5,540 nt of DNA from Ruminiclostridium sp. (GTDB lineage: Bacteria; Bacillota; Clostridia; Oscillospirales; Oscillospiraceae). A program made the position numbers and the translations under genes. Below are positions 1 to 5,540 of the stretch, piece after piece (positions within the stretch are counted from its first letter, which is position 1; every line of letters starts with the position of its first letter). The DNA lies in assembly GCA_017560855.1 (NCBI GenBank), contig JAFZEB010000048.1, forward strand, positions 1 to 5,540, read 5' to 3'. A model generated the notes under the pieces. That model searched no databases, had not been told where the DNA came from, and saw only the letters and a program-made list of their open reading frames with translations.

Positions 1-999
1 TATGCCCGTGAGCAGCTGGCGCTGGCCATTCAGCGCTGTGCCGCCGACCATGTGGCAGAAGCCACCGTGTCCGTGGTGCCCCTGCCCAACGATGAGATGA
101 AGGGCCGCATTATTGGCCGTGAGGGCCGCAACATCCGCACGCTGGAGACTATGACCGGCGTTGACCTCATCATCGACGATACCCCCGAGGCCATCACCGT
201 GTCCTGCTTCGATCCCGTCCGCCGTGAGATCGCCCGACTGGCGCTGGAGAAGCTCATTCTGGACGGCCGCATCCACCCCGCCCGCATTGAGGAAATGGTG
301 GAGATCGCCAAGCGTGAGGTGGACGCCACCATCAAGGCGGAAGGCGAGCGCGCTGTGCTGGAGACCAACGTCATGGGCCTGCACCCCGAGCTCATCAAGC
401 TCATCGGCCGCATGAAGTACCGCACCAGTTACGGACAGAATGTCTACAACCACTCCATCGAGGTGGCCCAGCTGGCCGGCCTCATGGCTGCCGAGATCGG
501 CGAGGACGTGGCCACCGCCAAGCGGGCCGGCCTCCTCCACGACCTGGGCAAGGCTGTGGACCACGAAGTGGAAGGCTCCCACGTCACCATCGGTGTGGAG
601 CTGGCCCGCAAGTATAAGGAGAGCAAGGACGTTGTCCATGCCATCCACGCCCACCACAACGATGTGGAACCCCAGACCGTCATCGCCTGCCTGGTCCAGG
701 CAGCCGACGCCATCTCCGCCGCCCGTCCCGGCGCCCGACGCGAGAATCTGGAGAACTACATCAAGAGACTGGAAAAGCTGGAGGAAGTCACCTCTTCCTT
801 CCGTGGTGTGGATAAGTCCTTCGCCATCCAGGCCGGCCGCGAGGTCCGTATCATCGTCAAGCCCGAGGTGGTCAGCGAGGACGAAATGATCCTGCTGGCC
901 CGGGATATCGCAAAGCGTATCGAGAACGAGCTGGAATACCCCGGTCAGATCAAAGTGCATCTGCTGCGGGAAGTCAAGATCGTGGAATACGCCAAGTAA
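1..999 (+). CDS. rny: Ribonuclease Y, C-terminal part (5' end outside window)
   Basis: RNase Y is a membrane-anchored endoribonuclease that starts bulk mRNA decay in Firmicutes. The reading frame is open from base 1, so the gene enters from upstream. The 332 visible residues match the C-terminal two thirds of a protein usually about 520 residues long; the missing part would be the N-terminal membrane helix and coiled coil. A KH RNA-binding domain is seen at visible residues ~22-95, with the loop GRIIGREGRNIR at 35-46. An HD phosphohydrolase domain follows (~145-240), with the metal-binding His180-Asp181 in LLHDLGK and further His residues in HAIHAHHNDVEP. The C-terminus (PGQIKVHLLREVKIVEYAK) is typical of the family and the stop is TAA, so the gene ends intact. 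A strong terminator follows. The GTG at 52 lies inside the KH-proximal region and is not the true start. Confidence 0.97.
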   Translation, partial: YAREQLALAIQRCAADHVAEATVSVVPLPNDEMKGRIIGREGRNIRTLETMTGVDLIIDDTPEAITVSCFDPVRREIARLALEKLILDGRIHPARIEEMVEIAKREVDATIKAEGERAVLETNVMGLHPELIKLIGRMKYRTSYGQNVYNHSIEVAQLAGLMAAEIGEDVATAKRAGLLHDLGKAVDHEVEGSHVTIGVELARKYKESKDVVHAIHAHHNDVEPQTVIACLVQAADAISAARPGARRENLENYIKRLEKLEEVTSSFRGVDKSFAIQAGREVRIIVKPEVVSEDEMILLARDIAKRIENELEYPGQIKVHLLREVKIVEYAK

Positions 1000-1015
1000 A
1001 ACCCAAAAGAGCACG

Positions 1016-1049
1016 AAAAGTCCTCTGGAGAGATCCAGAGGACTTTTTT
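1016..1049 (+). terminator. Intrinsic terminator after rny
   Basis: A perfect inverted repeat pairs 1016-1029 (AAAAGTCCTCTGGA) with 1034-1047 (TCCAGAGGACTTTT). It forms a 14-bp stem around a GAGA loop, which fits the GNRA tetraloop pattern. A T run at 1044-1049 begins within the stem, and a second T run lies at 1054-1059. It sits 17 bases after the rny stop, so it should end most rny transcripts before ymdB. Confidence 0.93.
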
Positions 1050-1079
1050 CAAATTTTTTGTAAAAGATTCGGTTTTCCC

Positions 1080-1115
1080 TTTCGGTTCCCTATGAAATGG
1101 AATATAATAGAAGCA
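1080..1115 (+). promoter_or_regulatory. Probable sigma-A promoter of the ymdB operon
   Basis: A perfect -10 hexamer TATAAT lies at 1103-1108. The best-spaced -35 candidates (TTTCGG at 1080-1085 with a 17-bp spacer, or TTCGGT at 1081-1086 with 16) match TTGACA poorly, and there is no TGn extension directly upstream of the -10. Transcription would begin near 1115, giving a leader of about 26 bases. The location, between the rny terminator and the ymdB ribosome binding site, supports it. The poor -35 suggests either a moderate promoter or one helped by an activator; this is inference. Confidence 0.7.
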
Positions 1116-1126
1116 GTTTATTTCCC

Positions 1127-1133
1127 AGGAGGG
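1127..1133 (+). promoter_or_regulatory. Ribosome binding site of ymdB
   Basis: AGGAGGG lies 7 bases before the ATG at 1141, a strong Shine-Dalgarno match at normal spacing. It fixes this start for ymdB. Confidence 0.88.
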
Positions 1134-1140
1134 ATTTTCT

Positions 1141-1926
1141 ATGTTACTGAATGTACTTGCCGTGGGTGACGTGGCCTCCGAGGTGGGGCTGGACTGCCTC
1201 CACCGTCACCTGCGCGCCTTAAAAAAACAGCACAAGGTCCACTTCACCGTGGTCAACGGCGAAAACGCCGCCGGCATTGGCCTGCTCCCCCGCCATGCTG
1301 AGGAGATCTTTGATGCCGGAGCCGACGTCATCACTCTGGGCAACCACACCTGGGGCAAGCTCCAGATCACTGACTACCTGGAGGACAACCCCTACATCCT
1401 CCGGCCGGCCAACTACGCCCCTAACCTGCCCGGCCGGGGCTTTGGCATCTACGACGGTCCTCAGGGCCTGCGCATCGCCGTGGTGAACCTCATGGGCCGG
1501 TTTGAGCTGGACTGTCACCTGTCCTCCCCCTTCACCCTGGCCGACCAGCTTCTGAAGGACGAGCTGGCCCAGGCCGATGTGGTCCTGGTGGACTTCCACG
1601 CCGAGGCCACCAGCGAGAAGGGCGCCCTGGGCTGGTATCTGGACGGACGGGTCCAGGCGGTGTGGGGAACCCACACCCACGTGCCCACCGCCGACGGCCA
1701 GGTCCTCCCCAAGGGCACCGGCTTTATCACCGACCTGGGCATGACCGGCCCTTCCCAGTCCATTCTGGGTGTGGTACCCGAGAGCTCCATCGCCCGGTTC
1801 CTGGGCCAGCTCCCCCGAAAGTACGAGGCCGCCAAGGGCCCCGCCAAGCTCAACGCCGTCCTCTTCACCATCGACACCGACACCCGCCGCTGCGTCAGCG
1901 TGACCCGCTGCGACATCACCGAATGA
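1141..1926 (+). CDS. ymdB: YmdB-family metallophosphoesterase (TIGR00282 type)
   Basis: This 261-residue protein is close to the usual family length (B. subtilis YmdB is about 264). YmdB is a dinuclear-metal phosphodiesterase, active on 2',3'-cyclic nucleotides in vitro, and in B. subtilis affects biofilm and motility gene expression; that role is family knowledge and not shown here. The metal and active-site motifs are all present: Asp10 in GDV, Glu41-Asn42 in NGENAA, Asn68-His69 in GNHTW, His153 in DFHAEATSEK, and His178/His180 in GTHTHVPTAD. The segment ITDLGMTGP (~196-204) is also typical. It has no signal peptide and should be cytoplasmic. The gene follows rny, as in many Firmicutes, but has its own promoter after a terminator. 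Only 19 bases separate it from the next gene, so it probably leads a three-gene operon. Confidence 0.95.
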   Translation: MLLNVLAVGDVASEVGLDCLHRHLRALKKQHKVHFTVVNGENAAGIGLLPRHAEEIFDAGADVITLGNHTWGKLQITDYLEDNPYILRPANYAPNLPGRGFGIYDGPQGLRIAVVNLMGRFELDCHLSSPFTLADQLLKDELAQADVVLVDFHAEATSEKGALGWYLDGRVQAVWGTHTHVPTADGQVLPKGTGFITDLGMTGPSQSILGVVPESSIARFLGQLPRKYEAAKGPAKLNAVLFTIDTDTRRCVSVTRCDITE

Positions 1927-1933
1927 CCCCCGA

Positions 1934-1940
1934 AAGGAGG
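1934..1940 (+). promoter_or_regulatory. Ribosome binding site of the YhaO/SbcD-like gene
   Basis: AAGGAGG lies 5 bases before the ATG at 1946, within the 19-base gap after the ymdB stop. The gap holds no room for a promoter or terminator, which supports co-transcription. Confidence 0.85.
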
Positions 1941-1945
1941 TTCCT

Positions 1946-3037
1946 ATGATTACCTTTCTCCATGGCGCAGACTTCCATCTGGACTCCCCCTTCCACGCCT
2001 TGTCTCCGGACCAGGCAGCGGAACGGCGGCAGGAACAGCGCCAACTCCTGACCCGTCTGGCCGACACCGCCAAAGAGACCCAGGCCCAGATCATCTTCCT
2101 GGCCGGGGACCTCTTCGACAGCCAGCGGGTCCGGCCTGAGACCCTGGAACTTCTCCAGGAGACCCTGGAGGGCCTGGAGGCCCAGGTCTTCATCTCCCCG
2201 GGCAACCACGACCCCTACACCCCATCCTCTCCCTACGCCCGCCTCACCTGGCCCAGCCATGTCCACATCTTCTCCTCTCCCTACCCGGAGCGGGTGGAAC
2301 TCCCCCACCTGGGAGCCGTGGTCTACGGTAGCGCCTTCCTCTCCCCCCACCGGGTGGACAGCCCCCTCCTGGACCTTCAGGCCAAGGACGAAGGGCTGAT
2401 CTCCTTCGGCTGCTTCCACGGGGATACGTCCACCCCCTTCAGCCGGTATGGCCCCATCACCCAGGAGGAGATCGACCGCTGCGGCCTGGACTACCTGGCT
2501 CTGGGTCATCATCATGCCGCCAGCGGCATTCAAATGGTCGGCAGTACTTACTACGCCTGGCCGGGCTGCCCCGAGGGCAGAGGCTTTGACGAGACCGGGG
2601 AAAAGGGCATCTACCTGGGCCGCACCGACGGCTTCGCCTGCGAACTGGACTTTCTTCCTCTGGCCCACCGACAGTACCGTCAGGTGGACCTGGACATCAC
2701 CGGGCAGGACCCGGAGAACGCCCTGAGGACCTTCCTGACCCAGTCTGATTCCCAAGACATCCTGCGCATCAGCCTGACCGGCGAACGGCAGGAAGACCTG
2801 GACCTGGCCGCTCTCACCACCCTGGCCGCCCCCCACGCTTACAGCGTGACCCTCAAGGATGAGACCACCCTCCCCCAGTCCCTGTGGGCCCGGAAGGAGG
2901 AGGACACCCTCACCGGCCTCTTCCTGGGGTCCATGGCCCAGAAAATCGCAGAGGCATCCCCCGAGGAACGAGCTTTCCTGGAGCGGGCCGTCCGCTTCGG
3001 TCTGGCCGCTCTGGAAGGAAGGGAGGAACCCAAATGA
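1946..3037 (+). CDS. YhaO/SbcD-like metallophosphoesterase (Mre11-type DNA nuclease)
   Basis: This 363-residue calcineurin-like phosphoesterase has the Mre11/SbcD active-site set: Asp9 and His11 in GADFHLDSPF, Asp55 in AGDLFD, Asn87-His88 in GNHD, His158 in CFHGD, and His188/His190 in GHHH. The opening HxADxHLDSPF pattern is characteristic of the YhaO branch (B. subtilis YhaO, about 408 residues). Proteins of this class are Mn-dependent nucleases that process DNA ends with an SbcC/Rad50-type ATPase. The catalytic domain covers residues ~1-235. The rest (~240-363) is probably the capping and ATPase-binding region, ending in a charged helical tail. The next gene is exactly such an ATPase, overlapping by ATGA, which strongly suggests a two-subunit complex. 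Assignment to YhaO rather than classical SbcD rests on the N-terminal motif and the partner's architecture. Substrate and role are inferred. Confidence 0.88.
   Translation: MITFLHGADFHLDSPFHALSPDQAAERRQEQRQLLTRLADTAKETQAQIIFLAGDLFDSQRVRPETLELLQETLEGLEAQVFISPGNHDPYTPSSPYARLTWPSHVHIFSSPYPERVELPHLGAVVYGSAFLSPHRVDSPLLDLQAKDEGLISFGCFHGDTSTPFSRYGPITQEEIDRCGLDYLALGHHHAASGIQMVGSTYYAWPGCPEGRGFDETGEKGIYLGRTDGFACELDFLPLAHRQYRQVDLDITGQDPENALRTFLTQSDSQDILRISLTGERQEDLDLAALTTLAAPHAYSVTLKDETTLPQSLWARKEEDTLTGLFLGSMAQKIAEASPEERAFLERAVRFGLAALEGREEPK
3021..3028 (+). promoter_or_regulatory. Ribosome binding site that decides the ATPase start
   Basis: GGGAGGAA ends 5 bases before the ATG at 3034, inside the end of the nuclease gene. 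It supports this ATG over the in-frame ATG at 2884. The start shares ATGA (3034-3037) with the upstream stop, the usual sign of translational coupling. Confidence 0.8.
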
Positions 3038-4869
3038 AACTGCTGCAGCTCACCGCCACCTTTGGCTGTCTGGACAACGAGACCCTGACCTTTGACCCGG
3101 GCCTCACCCTCATCACCCTGCCCAACGGCAAGGGCAAGTCCACCTGGTGCGCCTTCCTGCGAACCATGCTCTACGGTCTGGACACCCGCCAGCGGGACAA
3201 AAAGGGCCTTCCCGCCGACAAGAACCGCTACCGCCCCTGGAACGGCAAGCCCATGGAGGGTCTCCTCCTGTGCGAACACCAGGGGGAGATCATCGAAATT
3301 CGCCGAACCTCTGTCAGCGGTGTCCCTATGGGGGACTTTTCCGCCAAGTATCAAGCCACCGGTCAGCCCGTTCCCGACCTCACCGGAGAAAATCTGGGCG
3401 AGACCCTCACCGGGGTCAGCCGGGAGGTCTTTGACCGCTCGGTCTACCTCCGCCAGACCAATCTGGCCGTCAGCCACGACCAGGAGCTGGAAAAGCGCAT
3501 CGCCGCTCTGGTGTCCTCCGGCCAGGAGGAGATCTCCTTCTCCGAAGCCGACAGCACCCTCCGGGCCTGGCAGAGAAAGCGCCGGTTCCACAAGTCCGGT
3601 CTGATCCCCCAGATGGAACAGGAGATGGCTGACCTGCAGGCCACCCAGCGGGAGACCGTTTCCCTCCGGCAGGAGCTGGACCGCCTCACCCAGGATGCCC
3701 AGCAGCTGGAGGAAGAGGCCGCCCAGTGGCAGGCCGATCTGTCCCAGTCTGCCCAGGCCAGAACCGAAGAGGCCCGCCAACGGCAGAACGAGGCCCAATC
3801 CGCCCTGGATGCCGCCCAGGCCAGAATCCAGAGTCTGGAACACGAACTGGATTCCCTGGCCGACGACCCTGAGGAGTGGCAGGAGGAGGCCGAAGATATT
3901 CGGGCCACCGTCCGCAGCCGCAAACGGCTCATGACCGGCTTCACCCTCCTGGCTGTCCTGCTGACCCTGGTCTGCGCCGGTCTCTACGCCATCCCCCGCT
4001 ACATCGAACCCCTCTTCCCCGACTTCCCCCTGAGCGTGCCCATGATCCCCTTCCTCTTCCTGGCCGCCATCGTGGCTGGCCTGTGGTTGTTGGTGGTCTT
4101 CTTCCTGATCTTAAAAGGACTTTCCGACCTGCGGGCCAAACGCTCCATCCGAAAGCTTCAGGAGAAGATCGACGACTTCTACCGACAGGATTCCGTCCGC
4201 CAGAGAGACCTGGATGACGCCTACCGCCAGCGGGACCACGCCCGTCAGCTGCTGGATGCCCTGACCCTTCAGGGCGGCCCCCTCCTTTCCCCTCAGGCCC
4301 AGGCCTGCCAGGACGATCTCCAGGCCCTGCGCCAGGAGCTGGCACGGGTCCAGGGCCAGCTCGCCGCCCAGGGTGACCCCCTGTGGGTGGATGCCCGTCT
4401 GGACCAGCTTCAAGAGGATCATATGGCCGCAGAGACCGACTACGCCGCTCTGGAGGTTGCCCTGGAGGCCCTGCAGGAGGCAGACAGCCAGCTTCAGTCC
4501 CGGCTGTCTCCCCAGCTGAGTCAGCGGGCCGGAGACTACTTCTCCCGGTTGACCGACGGTCAGTACACCCAAGTCTCCCTGACCCGGGACCTGGAGGTGA
4601 CCGTCCGGGAGGGCGGCAGTCTGGCAGACCGCCCCCTGTCCTACCTGAGCCAAGGCACCGCCGACCAGCTCTACCTGGCCCTTCGTCTGGCTCTGGCCGA
4701 CCTGCTCCTGCCCCAGCCTGACGCCTGTCCCCTGATCCTGGACGATGCCTTCCTGACCTTTGACGACCAGCGTCTGGCCCTGGCCCTGGGTGTCATCCGG
4801 GAGCTGGCCCAGACCCGTCAGATCCTCCTCTTCACCTGCCAGAGCCGGGAAGGGCAGATGCTTGGATAA
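3034..4869 (+). CDS. YhaN/SbcC-like ATPase with a membrane hairpin in its coiled coil
   Basis: This 611-residue protein is an SMC/Rad50/SbcC-class ATPase and the likely partner of the preceding nuclease. The N-terminal half-head carries Walker A at 29-37 (LPNGKGKST; the usual first Gly is Leu) and a Q-loop candidate Gln141 in YLRQTNL. A coiled coil rich in Gln/Glu/Arg/Ala runs from ~191 to 297. Two hydrophobic helices follow (~302-320 and ~337-360) with a short loop between them. A second coiled coil (~363-490) leads to the C-terminal half-head, with the ABC signature LSQGT (538-542), Walker B LILDDAF (567-573) and a final LLFTCQS strand. Arg/Lys clusters flank both hydrophobic helices (RSRKR; KGLSDLRAKR), so the coils and heads should be cytoplasmic. 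No CxxC zinc hook is seen. It is much shorter than B. subtilis YhaN (about 960) or SbcC (over 1000). The likely role is DNA end repair at the membrane, by inference. Confidence 0.88.
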   Translation: MKLLQLTATFGCLDNETLTFDPGLTLITLPNGKGKSTWCAFLRTMLYGLDTRQRDKKGLPADKNRYRPWNGKPMEGLLLCEHQGEIIEIRRTSVSGVPMGDFSAKYQATGQPVPDLTGENLGETLTGVSREVFDRSVYLRQTNLAVSHDQELEKRIAALVSSGQEEISFSEADSTLRAWQRKRRFHKSGLIPQMEQEMADLQATQRETVSLRQELDRLTQDAQQLEEEAAQWQADLSQSAQARTEEARQRQNEAQSALDAAQARIQSLEHELDSLADDPEEWQEEAEDIRATVRSRKRLMTGFTLLAVLLTLVCAGLYAIPRYIEPLFPDFPLSVPMIPFLFLAAIVAGLWLLVVFFLILKGLSDLRAKRSIRKLQEKIDDFYRQDSVRQRDLDDAYRQRDHARQLLDALTLQGGPLLSPQAQACQDDLQALRQELARVQGQLAAQGDPLWVDARLDQLQEDHMAAETDYAALEVALEALQEADSQLQSRLSPQLSQRAGDYFSRLTDGQYTQVSLTRDLEVTVREGGSLADRPLSYLSQGTADQLYLALRLALADLLLPQPDACPLILDDAFLTFDDQRLALALGVIRELAQTRQILLFTCQSREGQMLG

Positions 4870-4876
4870 GTAATGG

Positions 4877-4912
4877 TTGCCAAGGGCGAGAAAGGCGGGT
4901 ATAATAGAAGTT
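4877..4912 (+). promoter_or_regulatory. Strong sigma-A promoter of lepB
   Basis: TTGCCA at 4877-4882 (5 of 6 to TTGACA) and TATAAT at 4900-4905 (6 of 6) are separated by an optimal 17-bp spacer. The -35 starts only 8 bases after the ATPase stop codon. Transcription is expected to start at about 4912, giving a leader of about 28 bases. No terminator lies between the upstream operon and this promoter, so lepB may also receive read-through. Confidence 0.88.
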
Positions 4913-4914
4913 AC

Positions 4915-4929
4915 CCTTTGAACCAAAGG
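4915..4929 (+). promoter_or_regulatory. Small hairpin overlapping the lepB ribosome binding site
   Basis: CCTTTG (4915-4920) pairs perfectly with CAAAGG (4924-4929) around an AAC loop. The 3' arm covers the first half of the Shine-Dalgarno AAAGGAGG (4925-4932). If transcription starts near 4912, the hairpin lies almost at the 5' end of the mRNA. The pairing is directly visible; a regulatory or stabilising effect is inference, and a 6-bp stem is only modestly stable. Confidence 0.45.
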
Positions 4930-4932
4930 AGG
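4925..4932 (+). promoter_or_regulatory. Ribosome binding site of lepB
   Basis: AAAGGAGG ends 7 bases before the ATG at 4940, near-perfect anti-SD complementarity at normal spacing. It fixes the lepB start. Confidence 0.87.
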
Positions 4933-4939
4933 TTCTTTT

Positions 4940-5540
4940 ATGTCTGAACATACCTCTCCCGAAGAGATCCAGGAGGGCAAGGAAAATACAGAACAGCCCA
5001 AGGAAAAACCTACCCTGGCCGCCGACTGCTACGGGTGGCTCCAGGCCCTCACCGCCGCCCTGCTCATCCTCATCGTGGTCTTTACCTTCTTCGGCCGTAT
5101 CATCGGCGTGGACGGCTCCTCCATGTTCCCCACGCTGGAACACGGGGATATGCTCCTGCTCCAGTGTGCAGGCTATACGCCGGAACAGGGTGATGTGGTG
5201 GTCCTCCACAAGGATTTCGCCAGCATCACCGGCCCCATCGTCAAGCGTGTTATCGCCACCGGAGGCCAGACCGTGGAGATCGACTACAACACCTCCACCG
5301 TCTACGTGGACGGGGAACCCTTGGACGAACCCTACCTGGGAGAACCCATGTACACCCCCGCCATGGCCAACGAGCAGGGGACCTACTGGGTGGTGCCCGA
5401 GGGCTCCATCTTCGTCATGGGCGACAACCGGAACGCCTCCTCGGACAGCCGCAATGCCGAGCTGGGCACCGTGGACACCCGGTACGTCCTGGGCAAGGCC
5501 CTCTTCATCCTCCTCCCCTTCCAGCACATCGGGGCCATCA
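4940..5540 (+). CDS. lepB: Signal peptidase I (3' end outside window)
   Basis: Type I signal peptidase removes signal peptides from exported proteins on the outer face of the membrane. The frame is open to the window end, giving 200 residues, about the full usual length of Gram-positive enzymes, so only a few residues are probably missing. A hydrophilic, Glu/Lys-rich N-terminal tail (~1-30) is followed by one membrane helix (~36-51). Then come the S26 family boxes: catalytic Ser61 in DGSSMFPTL, GDVVVL (84-89), the general-base Lys102 in VKRVIATGG, and box D GDNRNASSDSR (161-171). The C-terminal RYVLGKALFILLPF (181-194) is the usual ending strand. The single N-terminal helix and short length suit the SipS-type enzymes of Firmicutes, not the larger two-helix E. 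coli LepB. It has its own strong promoter and is probably regulated apart from the upstream operon. Firmicutes often carry several paralogues, so this may not be the only one. Confidence 0.94.
   Translation, partial: MSEHTSPEEIQEGKENTEQPKEKPTLAADCYGWLQALTAALLILIVVFTFFGRIIGVDGSSMFPTLEHGDMLLLQCAGYTPEQGDVVVLHKDFASITGPIVKRVIATGGQTVEIDYNTSTVYVDGEPLDEPYLGEPMYTPAMANEQGTYWVVPEGSIFVMGDNRNASSDSRNAELGTVDTRYVLGKALFILLPFQHIGAI

Noticed and set aside
52..999. A short rny gene starting at GTG 52
   Set aside because: Residues upstream of 52 (YAREQLALAIQRCAADHVAE) are typical RNase Y sequence in the same frame, so the gene continues upstream of the window.
1123..1134. A hairpin TCCC-AGGA-GGGA over the ymdB ribosome binding site
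   Set aside because: Only 4 base pairs; too weak to call, although it loosely resembles the better lepB case.
2884..3033. An N-terminal extension of the ATPase from the in-frame ATG at 2884
   Set aside because: The extra 50 residues are Gly/Pro/Arg-rich out-of-frame translation of the nuclease gene. The ATG at 3034 has a ribosome binding site, an ATGA overlap and gives the normal beta-strand start of the ATPase head.
1219..3843. Long minus-strand open frames (1219-2205, 1916-2836, 2839-3843)
   Set aside because: They lie wholly opposite well-supported + strand genes, have no ribosome binding sites that I could see, and read as Gly/Val/Gln-rich low-complexity protein, as expected from the reverse strand of GC3-rich genes.
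1946..4869. Nuclease plus coiled-coil ATPase pair as an anti-phage defence system
   Set aside because: Motifs and order match the housekeeping YhaO/YhaN and SbcD/SbcC class. The neighbours are core genes, base composition is uniform, and there are no mobile-element or defence-island signs.
4111..5527. Minus-strand open frames opposite the ATPase end and lepB (4111-5001, 4832-5527)
   Set aside because: They cross the lepB promoter and oppose two genes with clear catalytic motifs; their protein has no recognisable motif.

Overview
The window is GC-rich, with strong C/G preference at third codon positions. It nevertheless has Firmicute-type signals: AGGAGG ribosome binding sites, TATAAT promoters, RNase Y and YmdB. 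This fits a high-GC gut clostridium of the Oscillospiraceae kind (Flavonifractor/Oscillibacter-like). The taxonomy is inferred from gene content and codon style only. All recognisable genes lie on the + strand, and there are no mobile elements, CRISPR arrays or RNA genes.

Layout: (1) 1-999 is the 3' part of rny (RNase Y), carrying the KH and HD domains and closed by a strong intrinsic terminator at 1016-1049. (2) A TATAAT promoter near 1103 starts a tight three-gene unit: ymdB (1141-1926), a YhaO/SbcD-like metallophosphoesterase nuclease (1946-3037), and a YhaN/SbcC-like ATPase (3034-4869) that overlaps its partner by an ATGA. (3) A near-consensus promoter (TTGCCA-N17-TATAAT) just after the ATPase stop drives a type I signal peptidase (from 4940), cut by the window end very close to its natural C-terminus. 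No terminator separates the ATPase gene from the signal peptidase gene, so read-through is possible.

How the genes fit together: RNase Y starts mRNA decay at the membrane. YmdB is a phosphodiesterase whose gene is often next to rny in Firmicutes. The nuclease/ATPase pair looks like an Mre11-Rad50/SbcCD-type DNA end-processing complex. Its ATPase has a two-helix transmembrane hairpin in the middle of the coiled coil, where classical SbcC/Rad50 carries a CxxC zinc hook, so the complex is probably membrane-tethered. LepB is also a membrane protein but belongs to protein export.

The window is mostly core housekeeping DNA. The points most worth a second look are the membrane-hairpin SbcC-like ATPase with its altered Walker A, the insulation of ymdB from rny, and a 5'-terminal hairpin predicted to cover part of the lepB ribosome binding site.
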